Source of the DNA: JAMQPK01 sp963782595
GTDB taxonomy: Bacteria > Acidobacteriota > Vicinamibacteria > Vicinamibacterales > JAMQPK01
Assembly (NCBI GenBank): GCA_963782595.1
Contig: CAWAKJ010000002.1
Coordinates: 806,001-870,000 of the forward strand
Reading direction: 5' to 3'
DNA: 64,000 bases
The position numbers and the translations under genes are program-made. The notes under the pieces are model-generated. The model ran no database searches, was not told the origin of the DNA, and saw only the letters and a list, made by a program, of their open reading frames with translations. Below, in pieces: positions 17,016 through 24,659 of this stretch (the stretch's first letter is position 1; each line of letters opens with the position of its first letter).

Positions 17016-17686
17016 GCCTGGTCGGACTGGCGGAACGTCAGGTTGAACCGGCCAGTCAGCTCGAGCTCTGGTGGCGCTGTGAACGGGGCGATGCGCGACA
17101 CACCGTGGTATCGCAGCCGTGCAGGTCCGCCAAATACGAACGCGTCGCCCGATTCGAGCGGGAGTGCGTCGATCGGATCGCGCCGCCGGAGACCGCCAAA
17201 CAGAAATCGGGCGGTGTCGCCGATTGACACTGAAACCACCGGAATACCCGCAGCAAGAGACACGGGACCTTCGTCCTTGTCCTGGTGAAGGCCCATCCTG
17301 CCTTCGGCGTCGTAGTAGTTGATGAGGCACACGTCTGGCTCGATAGGCATGCCTGCTGCCGCCGCAATCTCCTGAGCGAGCGTCCGCAGACCGGGCGGGA
17401 TCGGCGGAGCCGCGAGCCCGTCGAAATCGCCGCGCGTCACTTCGTATTGATAGGTTCTGGCATTCCAGTGGCGGCCGAGGCACAGCATTCTCACGTGCAT
17501 CTTGCCGCCGCCGCGCACGATGGGGATATACGCCGGTACCGCGCCGTCAATCAGCGACCGACAGAGGTCGACGATGGAGCGCTGGTGTTCTAAGGACAGA
17601 TACTGCCGGAAGTGGAATGCGCCGGGTCCGACCTCTATCGGGATTGGTGATTGGGGATTAGGGATTAGTTCTGTCACGCGTATCAC
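16994..17686 (-). CDS. alkB: AlkB-like Fe(II)/2-oxoglutarate dioxygenase
   Basis: This protein of up to 230 residues carries the AlkB iron ligands HQD (His134, Asp136) and distal His194 (RYHGVSRI), plus the 2-oxoglutarate-binding RFNLTFR (Arg213 and Arg219), exactly as in the E. coli enzyme. NYYD precedes the HxD motif as expected. It oxidatively demethylates alkylated bases such as 1-methyladenine. The start is uncertain: the GTG at 17686 (or 17677) precedes a stretch where the DNA repeat units encode PNPQSPIP, and no ATG occurs before the conserved GPGAFHF. The repeat array therefore forms its leader or its first residues. It is the first gene of a minus-strand operon. Confidence 0.88.
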   Translation of the reverse strand: MIRVTELIPNPQSPIPIEVGPGAFHFRQYLSLEHQRSIVDLCRSLIDGAVPAYIPIVRGGGKMHVRMLCLGRHWNARTYQYEVTRGDFDGLAAPPIPPGLRTLAQEIAAAAGMPIEPDVCLINYYDAEGRMGLHQDKDEGPVSLAAGIPVVSVSIGDTARFLFGGLRRRDPIDALPLESGDAFVFGGPARLRYHGVSRIAPFTAPPELELTGRFNLTFRQSDQACRASSS

Positions 17687-17720
17687 ACCTAATCCCCAAT
17701 CACTGATCCCGAATCCCTAG
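17640..17720. repeat. GGGATTR heptamer inverted array
   Basis: Four direct heptamers at 17640-17667 (GGGATTG, GTGATTG, GGGATTA, GGGATTA) face inverted units at 17688-17720 (CCTAATC, CCCAATC, ACTGATC, CCGAATC, CCTAG). The 20-nt spacer holds the candidate alkB start codons. A related short array lies at 29864-29900. Confidence 0.85.
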
Positions 17721-17736
17721 TGGCGCGACCGGACCC

Positions 17737-18282
17737 TTATCCGATCGTGAAGGGTGCAGTCGCGCTAGCCGTGCCCCATTCGATCCGAAGCACCGCGCCG
17801 CTGCCCGGCGTGTCGTCGATCGAGATCGTCACGTTTTCGACCGGCGCTTTCGTCTTGCCGACCTTCATTGGCGTGCGGCCGATTTCGAGGTCCTTTTGGT
17901 ATGGGATGCCCCACTGACCGGGCTTCGACAGACGTCCCAGGACGAGCTGCCATTCCTTTTCGCCAGGAACGGTGTTGATGGTGTAGCTGCCTGGCGCCAG
18001 ACTGATCGCGCCGAACTTGAGCGGCTTATCCGAGGTGATGATCGTCGCCACGTCTGCGCCGGTGCGCCATTCGCGCCCGGGCGGCATCATCTCGGCTTCC
18101 GGGCGTTTTTTCAGGAAGGGCCGGCCGTACTCGATCGAGATGCTGGCGCCGTCGATCGTCCATTCAGTTCGGACATGCGGGCTGCCGCCGCTGCCGGTTT
18201 TGAGCTCGGTGGTCTTTTGCGCGTGAACAAAAACGGAGCCTGCCAACAATAGTCCGACAGTAATGGAGAGAAGTCGTTTCAC
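17737..18282 (-). CDS. Exported DUF2911 protein
   Basis: This 181-residue protein starts with GTG at 18282, preceded by a good AGGAGG five bases upstream. It has a Sec signal peptide (KRLLSITVGLLLAGSVFVHA, cut near residue 21). The mature part matches DUF2911: SIEYGRPFLKKR, WRTGADVATIITSD, the LAPGSYTINTVPGE segment and IEWGTASATAPF at the end. The family is common in Acidobacteriota and Bacteroidota, has no assigned function, and is predicted to be periplasmic. It is divergent from the M20 hydrolase gene. Confidence 0.85.
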   Translation of the reverse strand: MKRLLSITVGLLLAGSVFVHAQKTTELKTGSGGSPHVRTEWTIDGASISIEYGRPFLKKRPEAEMMPPGREWRTGADVATIITSDKPLKFGAISLAPGSYTINTVPGEKEWQLVLGRLSKPGQWGIPYQKDLEIGRTPMKVGKTKAPVENVTISIDDTPGSGAVLRIEWGTASATAPFTIG

Positions 18283-18356
18283 TAGTGCCTCCTGAAAGAG
18301 TTAACCCCTGAAATATACCTGAATCGGTGTATAAACCGAGGTGCCGGAGGAGTCCC

Positions 18357-20018
18357 ATGACCGTATTGTCCAGACGCTTACCGCTGAAAACCTCATGTCT
18401 CGCCACCCTTGCCGCGCTGGCCGTTCTTGCAGTCGCGCATGTGCACGGACAGCAGCCGCCCGCGGCAGCCGCGGCTGTGGATCCGAAAGCCGAGGCGAGA
18501 CTGACCGCATTCAAGACAGAAGGCGCCGCAGGTGTGGACGACCTCCAGGACTTTACGCAGAAGATGGTGGATTCGGTCTTCAGCTTCGGCGAGCTTGGAT
18601 TTCAGGAAATCGAGACGTCCAGGTACCTGACCAACATCCTGCGGCAACAGGGCTTTACCGTCGAGATGGGCATCTCGGGCATTCCCACGGCGTGGATGGC
18701 GACATGGGGATCGGGGAAGCCGGTCATCTCGCTGGGATCCGATATCGACGGCATTCCGACGGGCTCGCAGAAGCCTGGCGTGGCCTATCACGATCCGTTC
18801 TTCGAAGGCGGACCGGGCCACGGCGAGGGGCACAATTCCGGGATGCCGCTGAACATCACGGCGGCCATCGTGCTGAAGAAGATCATGCAGCGCGAGAAAA
18901 TCCCCGGCACCATCAAGCTGTGGCCCGGCGTTGCGGAAGAGTTGCTCGCGACCAAGGCGTATTACGTGCGCGACGGGTACTTCAAGGACACCGACATCGT
19001 GATTTTCACGCACGTCGGCAGCGACTGGGGCGTCAACTGGGGCGACGGCACCAGCAACGGCCTCGTGTCGGTGGAGTACACGTTCAAAGGGGAGAGCGCG
19101 CATTCAGCCGGCGCACCGTGGCGGGGACGCAGCGCGCTGGACGCCGCCATGCTGATGGACATCGGATGGAACTATCGCCGCGAGCACCTGCGCATTCAGC
19201 AGCGCTCGCACTCGGTGATTACCTTCGGCGGCAACCAGCCCAACGTGGTGCCGCCGTCGGCGTCGATCTGGTACTACTTCCGCGAGACCGACTACCCGAA
19301 CATCATGCGCATGTGGGAGATCGGCGACAACATGGCCAAAGCCGCCTCGCTGATGACCGATACCGAGATGAGCTCGCGCGTGCTCGGCTCGGCGTGGCCG
19401 CAGCATATGAACAAAGTGGTGGCCGAAACCGCCTACGCCAACATCGTGAAGGTGGGCATGCCGAAGTGGACGGATGCCGATCAGACGCTCGCCAAGGCGG
19501 TGCAGAAAGAGCTCGGCGTTGAAGAAAAGGGGCTGCCGACCGAGATACCCAAGTTAAACGGCCGCGTCGTCGTGCCGGACGGCGAAAAGCGCGGCGGCGG
19601 GTCAGACGATATCGGCGACATCAGCTGGAACGTGCCGACGCTGACGCTGAGATATCCGGCGAACATCGAGGCGGGGCCGGGACACAATTGGGCCAACGCC
19701 ATTGCGATGGCGACGCCAATCGCGCACAAAGGTGTCACCGCGGCGGCAAAGGTCCAGGTGATGACCGTGCTCGATCTGCTGATGAAACCCGAGCTGGTCA
19801 CTGAGGCGTGGGCCTACTTCCGTGACGTGCAGACGAAAGACAAGAAGTACACGCCGCTGATTCGCCCTGGAGACAAGCCGGCCATCTGGCTCAACCAGGA
19901 CTCGATGGCGAAGTACCGCGATCAGATGAAGAAGTACTACTACGATCCCACGAAGTATCCGACGTATCTCGAACAGCTCGGGATCAAATACCCGACGGTG
20001 CGCGCTAAGACGAACTAA
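18357..20018 (+). CDS. Exported AbgB-like M20 family amidohydrolase
   Basis: This 553-residue secreted metallohydrolase starts at 18357, where GGAGGAG sits six bases upstream; an earlier in-frame ATG at 18327 lacks this. A signal peptide covers about residues 1-28 (ending VAHVHGQ). It resembles the AbgB branch of peptidase M20: SDIDGIPTGSQKPG, GHGEGHNSGMP (metal ligand region), GVAEELLATK (catalytic Glu region), FTHVGSDWGVNWG, KGESAHSAGAPWRGRSALDA of the lid domain, and GPGHNWANAIAMATPIAHKG near the C-terminus. AbgB cleaves aminobenzoyl-glutamate; relatives split N-acyl amino acids. The longer C-terminal tail (from about 500) is not in AbgB. It is likely periplasmic. Confidence 0.88.
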   Translation: MTVLSRRLPLKTSCLATLAALAVLAVAHVHGQQPPAAAAAVDPKAEARLTAFKTEGAAGVDDLQDFTQKMVDSVFSFGELGFQEIETSRYLTNILRQQGFTVEMGISGIPTAWMATWGSGKPVISLGSDIDGIPTGSQKPGVAYHDPFFEGGPGHGEGHNSGMPLNITAAIVLKKIMQREKIPGTIKLWPGVAEELLATKAYYVRDGYFKDTDIVIFTHVGSDWGVNWGDGTSNGLVSVEYTFKGESAHSAGAPWRGRSALDAAMLMDIGWNYRREHLRIQQRSHSVITFGGNQPNVVPPSASIWYYFRETDYPNIMRMWEIGDNMAKAASLMTDTEMSSRVLGSAWPQHMNKVVAETAYANIVKVGMPKWTDADQTLAKAVQKELGVEEKGLPTEIPKLNGRVVVPDGEKRGGGSDDIGDISWNVPTLTLRYPANIEAGPGHNWANAIAMATPIAHKGVTAAAKVQVMTVLDLLMKPELVTEAWAYFRDVQTKDKKYTPLIRPGDKPAIWLNQDSMAKYRDQMKKYYYDPTKYPTYLEQLGIKYPTVRAKTN

Positions 20019-20024
20019 AGGCTG

Positions 20025-20048
20025 GGTGCACTGGGTGCGATAGGTGCG
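20025..20048 (+). repeat. Short GGTGC 9-mer array
   Basis: Two and a half 9-nt units (GGTGCACTG, GGTGCGATA, GGTGCG) sit between the M20 gene and the next start. They use the same unit as the large palindrome at 48308-48429 but here there is no inverted partner. Confidence 0.7.
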
Positions 20049-20051
20049 TTG

Positions 20052-20492
20052 ATGTTGTTGCACGACGGGCAGTGCAAAGCGGAGATCGTGCGGCGCGTGA
20101 AAGCGCTCCGACCCGACTCGGCACCGCGCTGGGGCAAGATGTCGGTCAGTCAGATGTTGTGGCACGTCAACGAGGTGTTGGAAGATGCGCTGGGGCATAG
20201 AGCGATTTCGCCCGAGAAGGTGCCGCTTCCTCGGCCGCTGATGAAGTTCATCGTCATCAATCTGCCGTGGCCGAAGGGCGCGCCAACGCGCGAACGATGG
20301 ATGCCCCAAAACGATCGCTACGATTTTTCAGCGGAGCACGTGCGGTGCCTGCGGCTCATCGAAGAGGTGACCGCGAAGCCGTTGGACTCGGCCTGGCCGG
20401 AGAGTCCGACGCTCGGGCCAATGAGTGGGAAAGATGTTGGCCGGCTGCAGGCAAAGCACCTCAACCATCACCTGACGCAGTTTGGCGTCTAG
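20052..20492 (+). CDS. DUF1569 / DinB-like four-helix protein
   Basis: This 146-residue protein starts at ATG 20052; a TTG lies just before it. The pattern RWGKMSVSQMLWHVNEVLED with its conserved His, and the late HLNHHLTQFG, match the DUF1569 branch of the DinB/YfiT superfamily. These proteins are four-helix bundles that often bind a metal with three histidines and include thiol-dependent transferases and stress proteins. The substrate is unknown. It is cytoplasmic (no signal). It directly follows the M20 gene, with only a short repeat between them. Confidence 0.8.
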   Translation: MLLHDGQCKAEIVRRVKALRPDSAPRWGKMSVSQMLWHVNEVLEDALGHRAISPEKVPLPRPLMKFIVINLPWPKGAPTRERWMPQNDRYDFSAEHVRCLRLIEEVTAKPLDSAWPESPTLGPMSGKDVGRLQAKHLNHHLTQFGV

Positions 20493-20530
20493 TTGGCGCG
20501 ATACAATACGCCGCCTTGGAGGTCACTCGT

Positions 20531-21133
20531 ATGAGATCGCTTTCTCACCTGTCGTTGATCATTTTTTCCGCTGCCGCCGTCCTCGGCGCGCAGGCGCCGG
20601 CGGCGCCGGCGGGCGGCCAGAAGCCGCCTGCCACGCCCCCCATGGTGCTCTCCACCCCCGCATTCCCCGATGGCGGCGTCATTCCGAATCGCCACACGCA
20701 GGTGCAACAGGCCGAGCGCGGCGTGTCGCCGCAACTGGTCTGGACCAATGCCCCGGCCGCGACGCAGAGCTTCGTGGTGCACATGCGCGATCCGGAAGTC
20801 GCGCGCAACCGCACGACAGACGACCAGGTGCACTGGCTCGTGTGGAATATCCCCGCAACGGAAAAAGGGTTACCCGAGGGCATGGCGGAAGGCGCACAGC
20901 TTCCGAACGGCATGCGCCAAATTAGCGCCAGCGGCGCCGTGTACCGCGGTCCCGGCGCACCTGCCAGTGGCCCGATGCACCACTACACGTTCGAGGTGTA
21001 TGCCCTCGATACGAAGATCGACATGGCGCCGGGCGCCGACGCCTGGGAAACCCGGCGCAACCTCTTCAAGGCCATGGATGGCCACGTCGTCGGAAAAGCT
21101 GTGATGGTTGGAATGTTCAAGCGGCCGCAGTAA
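20531..21133 (+). CDS. Exported YbhB/YbcL (PEBP) family protein
   Basis: The start is the ATG at 20531, preceded by GGAGGTCACTCGT; the longer upstream frame is shadow. The 200-residue product has a signal peptide (residues 1-20, ending VLGAQ). The mature protein matches the phosphatidylethanolamine-binding protein fold: SPQLVWTNAPAATQSFVVHM, DPEVARNRTTDDQVHWLVWNI, GAVYRGPGAPASGPMHHYTF (the ligand-binding loop) and FEVYALDTK. Bacterial YbhB/YbcL proteins have no firmly known substrate; UPEC YbcL affects neutrophils. Periplasmic location is inferred. Confidence 0.9.
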   Translation: MRSLSHLSLIIFSAAAVLGAQAPAAPAGGQKPPATPPMVLSTPAFPDGGVIPNRHTQVQQAERGVSPQLVWTNAPAATQSFVVHMRDPEVARNRTTDDQVHWLVWNIPATEKGLPEGMAEGAQLPNGMRQISASGAVYRGPGAPASGPMHHYTFEVYALDTKIDMAPGADAWETRRNLFKAMDGHVVGKAVMVGMFKRPQ

Positions 21134-21358
21134 TTACGACTCTGCCGGCAGCAGGGCGGCTCGCTCGTAGTACAGCGTCAAGCTTTCGACGTGGTCCTCC
21201 AGTCTGCGCATATGCGTCAGACGCAGCGTGGTGTCGTCCGGGTATTGCGCAATCTGGAAGGACTCGTCAGCGAGCTCGGCATCCTCGACGAGCAGCCGCT
21301 TCCGCTCCTTCTCCAGTTCCCGCGAGAGGGAAAAATCGAATCTCGAAATGCTTGGCAT
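21134..21358 (-). CDS. Small charged helical hypothetical protein
   Basis: A 74-residue protein is read from ATG 21358 (MPSISRFDFSLSRELEKERK). The frame is open further upstream, but that part overlaps promoter-like DNA and looks non-coding. Charged, leucine-rich stretches (ELEKERKRLLVEDAELADES and LRLTHMRRLEDHVESLTLYY) predict two alpha-helices and possibly a coiled coil. No signal or membrane segment is seen. The function is not recognised. Convergent with the YbhB gene: the two stop codons abut. Confidence 0.6.
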   Translation of the reverse strand: MPSISRFDFSLSRELEKERKRLLVEDAELADESFQIAQYPDDTTLRLTHMRRLEDHVESLTLYYERAALLPAES

Positions 21359-21435
21359 GCTCCCAGCATCGCGCCCTGGAGCTTCTGACGGTATCAGACC
21401 AGCCGTAAGTTGCTGTAGGGCATGGCCTACAGCCT

Positions 21436-21493
21436 GAGACAATTTGCGACAAACCCGCCCGTACCGGTGCCGTATAGTCGCTGTAATCAATAG
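21436..21493 (+). promoter_or_regulatory. Shared upstream motif and promoter of the first TonB receptor
   Basis: GAGACAATTTGCGACAA (21436-21452) is followed 37 nt from its start by TATAGTC and then CTGTAATCAATAG (ends 21493), 57 bp before the receptor ATG. The same arrangement occurs at 24515-24574, with the two half-sites exchanged. The paired NGACAA half-sites look like an operator or activator site; TATAGT or TGTAAT may be the -10 element. Confidence 0.6.
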
Positions 21494-21549
21494 TTTACTG
21501 GAACCAACGTTCGCTGCGGTTCCGCCAATTTTGTGAGAGGGGTGTCGGT

Positions 21550-24396
21550 ATGGGTGCGATTCGCGCCGTGCGTCTGATGGTCTTGTCGCTCGTGGTGTCT
21601 GCCTGCTTCGTCACTCCCGCCATGGCTCAGGGTGTGGGCGCCATCGCCGGCACCGTCACCGACGCGTCCGGCGCGGTGCTGCCCGGGGCGACCGTCACGC
21701 TCACCAGTGCACAAGGCACCATCGGTGGAAATCAGGAGGCGCTGACCGATGAGCGCGGGGGGTATCAGTTCCTGCGACTCGTCCCGGGCACCTACAGCGT
21801 CAAAGCCGTGCTTCAGGGGTTCCGGCCCTTCACGCAGGCTGGCGTTGTTGTCAACTCGGACCAGACGGCACGCGCTGACGCACGCCTGGAAATCGGCACG
21901 ATGGAAGAAGGCATCGTCGTCAGTGGCGAGGCCCCTTTGCTAGACACATCTTCGGCTTTGAAGCAGACGGTCCTCACGCAGGAAGTGCTCGAGTCGTTGC
22001 CCAACCGCATGGACGTGTGGTCGATCACGCGCGTGATTCCGAGCATCGTTGTCAGCAAGGTCGACGTCGGGGGATCCGAGTCGTTCCTGCAATCCGGAGT
22101 CACCGTGCGCGGGACTGACAACGAGGGCGGCTACTACATCGACGGCATGGACGTGTCGAGCCTCGACGGCGAGGGCGACGGCGCCACGATGTATCTCGAT
22201 CCGTATGCGTTTGCCGAAAGCAATTTCCTTGCGGGGAACAACCCTGCCGAGTCGCCGCGCGGTGGGCTGGTCTTCAATATGGTGACCAAGACCGGCACCA
22301 ACCAGTTTCACGGCGGTACGATGTTCAGCGGCGCGAGCCGCGGGATGGGCCGAGACAACTTCACCGATGCGGTAAGGGCCGATCTACTCGCGGGGCTGTC
22401 ACCGGCGGTGCTGGCCGTCAGGCCCGACATCAAGCCGGGCGCCGACATCAACTACATCTGGGATACGGGCATGTGGCTTGCCGGTCCGATCAAACAGGAC
22501 AAGTTGTGGTTCTCGACCACGTATCACTATCAGAAACTGCTTCAGTTCTTCGTTGGCAGCTACAACCCCGACGGCACGCAGACGCCCGACGATCACCACC
22601 TTTACACGACGAACAACAAAGTCGCGTGGCAGATCAATCAAACCAGCCAGTTTTCCTATTACTTCACGCTGCAGCGCAAGGTCAACGGGCATCGTCTCGG
22701 CGGGTCGTTTGCCGACTCGCGGGCGTCGAACAACAACAACAAGTACCCGACCGTGCATCAGGTGAAGTGGACGCATTCGCGCTCGTCGAGGCTCCTTTTC
22801 GACGCGGCCACCAGTCACTTCTTCGTCGACGATCGATTCTCGCGGCAGCCCGATGTACAGGATGGCGACATCGCGCGATTCGACTCGGTTACCAACACGG
22901 CGACGCTGGCGCTCGGCACCTACAGCAATAACCCGATGTACCGCGCCGTGGTCATCGGCAGCGTCAGCTACTTCACGACGACGCACGACATCAAAGCCGG
23001 CTACTCGATGAACTACGCGAAGCGGACCGGCAACGTGTATTCGACTTCCGGTATGCGAGCGGTCTATCGCAGTGGTGTGCCGGATTTGGTCAACACGTGG
23101 AACACGCCGGTGAGCTCGGTGACGCTGGATCGCGAACAGGGTCTCTACATCCAGGACAAGTGGCGGCCGACGCGCAAGCTGACGCTGAACATGGGCCTGC
23201 GATTCGAGACCAACTACGGCTGGATGCCGGAAACCTGCCAGCCGCAGACCGTGTTCATCGCGGCGCAGTGTTTCGCCGCCATCGACGGCGCGCCCGATTG
23301 GAAGGCGGTGAATCCACGGTTCTCCATCGTCTACGACCTGTTCGGCGACGGTTCGACGGCCTTGAAGTTTGCGGCCAATCGATATGTCGTGCCGGTCGGT
23401 GTGCAGGTGGTCGGCCGCATCAACCCGGTGCGCGACACCAGCGACAACCGTCAGTGGCTGCCGCAGAGCCGCTGCAGCGAAGCTGCCACGCTCGGGTGCG
23501 ATCGCAACGGCGACCTCACTCCACAGTTGAACGAGCTCGGCCCCTCGTCGGGGTACAACCTGGGCACGTCGGCGCGCTACGCCGACGGGTACAGCTGGCC
23601 CAATGCCAACGAATACACGGTCGAGGTTCAGCGGCAGTTGCCCGGCAATCTCGTGGTCTCGGCCGGCTTCACGCGCCGCGAGAAGCGCCATCAGCTTGGC
23701 CAGCGCAACGTGGCAGTTCCGACGAACACGTATCAGCGGCTCACGGTCGTCGAGCGCAATAGCGGCGAGACGGTGACCGTCTTCAACCAGGATCCTGCGT
23801 TGCGCGGCCGGCTCGACACCGTGTGGGACAACGACCCCGAGATGGACAGCACGTACAACGGTGGAGACATCACGGTCAACAAGCGGCTCAGCAATCGCTG
23901 GATGCTCACAGGCGGCCTCAGTGTCGGCAAGAACGTCGGCTACGTCGGAGCGGCCGATCTCAACAACCCGAACTCCAAGGAATTCAGCCGCGGTGTTCAG
24001 GGGAACGACGTTCCCTACTCGCTCTCGATGTCGGGGCTGTACGAGCTGCCGTTCGGCATTTCATTCAGCGGCTCCTATCAGCATCAGCAGGGCTTCCCCG
24101 AGCTGACCACCGTGTCTGTCGGCAACAACACAGTGGCGCTGACGCAGGGCACGCAGGCTGTGAACGTCGCGCCGAGAGGGGACGTGCGGTTCCCGAAGCT
24201 GAACCAGCTCGACTTCAGCCTGCGCAAGGCGATTCGCTTCGGCAACAGGGTGCTTCAGCCGCGGCTGGATGTCTACAACGTGTCCAACAACGCGACGATT
24301 CGTACGTGGGTCACGCAGCTCGGCACCACGTATCATCGTCCCAGCGCCATCCAGCGCGGGACGCTCATCAAGGCGGGCTTCCACTACGATTTCTAG
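21550..24396 (+). CDS. TonB-dependent receptor with carboxypeptidase-regulatory-like domain
   Basis: This 948-residue outer-membrane receptor has a signal peptide (1-26, ending PAMAQ), then a beta-sandwich regulatory domain (about 30-115; GTVTDASGAVLPGATVTL and the YQFLRLVPGTYSVKA motif), a plug region (about 130-250; VRGTDNEGGYYIDGMDVSS) and a beta-barrel rich in alternating aromatic strands. It ends in Phe (FHYDF), as expected for BAM recognition. This Oar-like architecture is abundant in Acidobacteriota and imports large or scarce ligands with energy from TonB. The ligand is unknown. RBS GAGAGGGG lies upstream. A downstream hairpin ends its transcript before the cytochrome gene. Confidence 0.93.
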   Translation: MGAIRAVRLMVLSLVVSACFVTPAMAQGVGAIAGTVTDASGAVLPGATVTLTSAQGTIGGNQEALTDERGGYQFLRLVPGTYSVKAVLQGFRPFTQAGVVVNSDQTARADARLEIGTMEEGIVVSGEAPLLDTSSALKQTVLTQEVLESLPNRMDVWSITRVIPSIVVSKVDVGGSESFLQSGVTVRGTDNEGGYYIDGMDVSSLDGEGDGATMYLDPYAFAESNFLAGNNPAESPRGGLVFNMVTKTGTNQFHGGTMFSGASRGMGRDNFTDAVRADLLAGLSPAVLAVRPDIKPGADINYIWDTGMWLAGPIKQDKLWFSTTYHYQKLLQFFVGSYNPDGTQTPDDHHLYTTNNKVAWQINQTSQFSYYFTLQRKVNGHRLGGSFADSRASNNNNKYPTVHQVKWTHSRSSRLLFDAATSHFFVDDRFSRQPDVQDGDIARFDSVTNTATLALGTYSNNPMYRAVVIGSVSYFTTTHDIKAGYSMNYAKRTGNVYSTSGMRAVYRSGVPDLVNTWNTPVSSVTLDREQGLYIQDKWRPTRKLTLNMGLRFETNYGWMPETCQPQTVFIAAQCFAAIDGAPDWKAVNPRFSIVYDLFGDGSTALKFAANRYVVPVGVQVVGRINPVRDTSDNRQWLPQSRCSEAATLGCDRNGDLTPQLNELGPSSGYNLGTSARYADGYSWPNANEYTVEVQRQLPGNLVVSAGFTRREKRHQLGQRNVAVPTNTYQRLTVVERNSGETVTVFNQDPALRGRLDTVWDNDPEMDSTYNGGDITVNKRLSNRWMLTGGLSVGKNVGYVGAADLNNPNSKEFSRGVQGNDVPYSLSMSGLYELPFGISFSGSYQHQQGFPELTTVSVGNNTVALTQGTQAVNVAPRGDVRFPKLNQLDFSLRKAIRFGNRVLQPRLDVYNVSNNATIRTWVTQLGTTYHRPSAIQRGTLIKAGFHYDF

Positions 24397-24430
24397 TGAA
24401 ATTGGCCTGATTTGAGCCGTGCAGAGACAA

Positions 24431-24462
24431 CCGTGAGGACCGCAGGGATGCGGTCCTCACGG
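24431..24462 (+). terminator. Hairpin after the first TonB receptor
   Basis: A perfect 14-bp stem (24431-24444 with 24449-24462, CCGTGAGGACCGCA) encloses the loop GGGA. No T-run follows, so it may be a weak terminator or an mRNA stabiliser. The rest of the 263-bp gap (24397-24659) contains the shared promoter motif at 24515 and no gene. Confidence 0.7.
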
Positions 24463-24514
24463 CAAGTCATTGAAACATCTCGTTTTCCGGTTCTCGAACC
24501 GCGTTGCCCCTGGC

Positions 24515-24574
24515 GCGACAATTTGAGACAACGCAAAACCTGCGCCTTCCCTTATAGTCTTTATAATTCAATAG
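24515..24574 (+). promoter_or_regulatory. Shared upstream motif and promoter of the first cytochrome module
   Basis: GCGACAATTTGAGACAA (24515-24531) is followed 38 nt from its start by TATAGTC and TTATAATTCAATAG. This mirrors the element at 21436, which suggests one regulator controls the receptor and the cytochrome/DUF1501 pair. The start codon is 86 bp beyond the element. Confidence 0.6.
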
Positions 24575-24659
24575 CTTAAGCGTTTATGGCACACTGATAC
24601 CGCGGCTGACGACGTAAGAGACGTATGGCCGAACGGCCATCTCGACAGGAGAGACGTCG

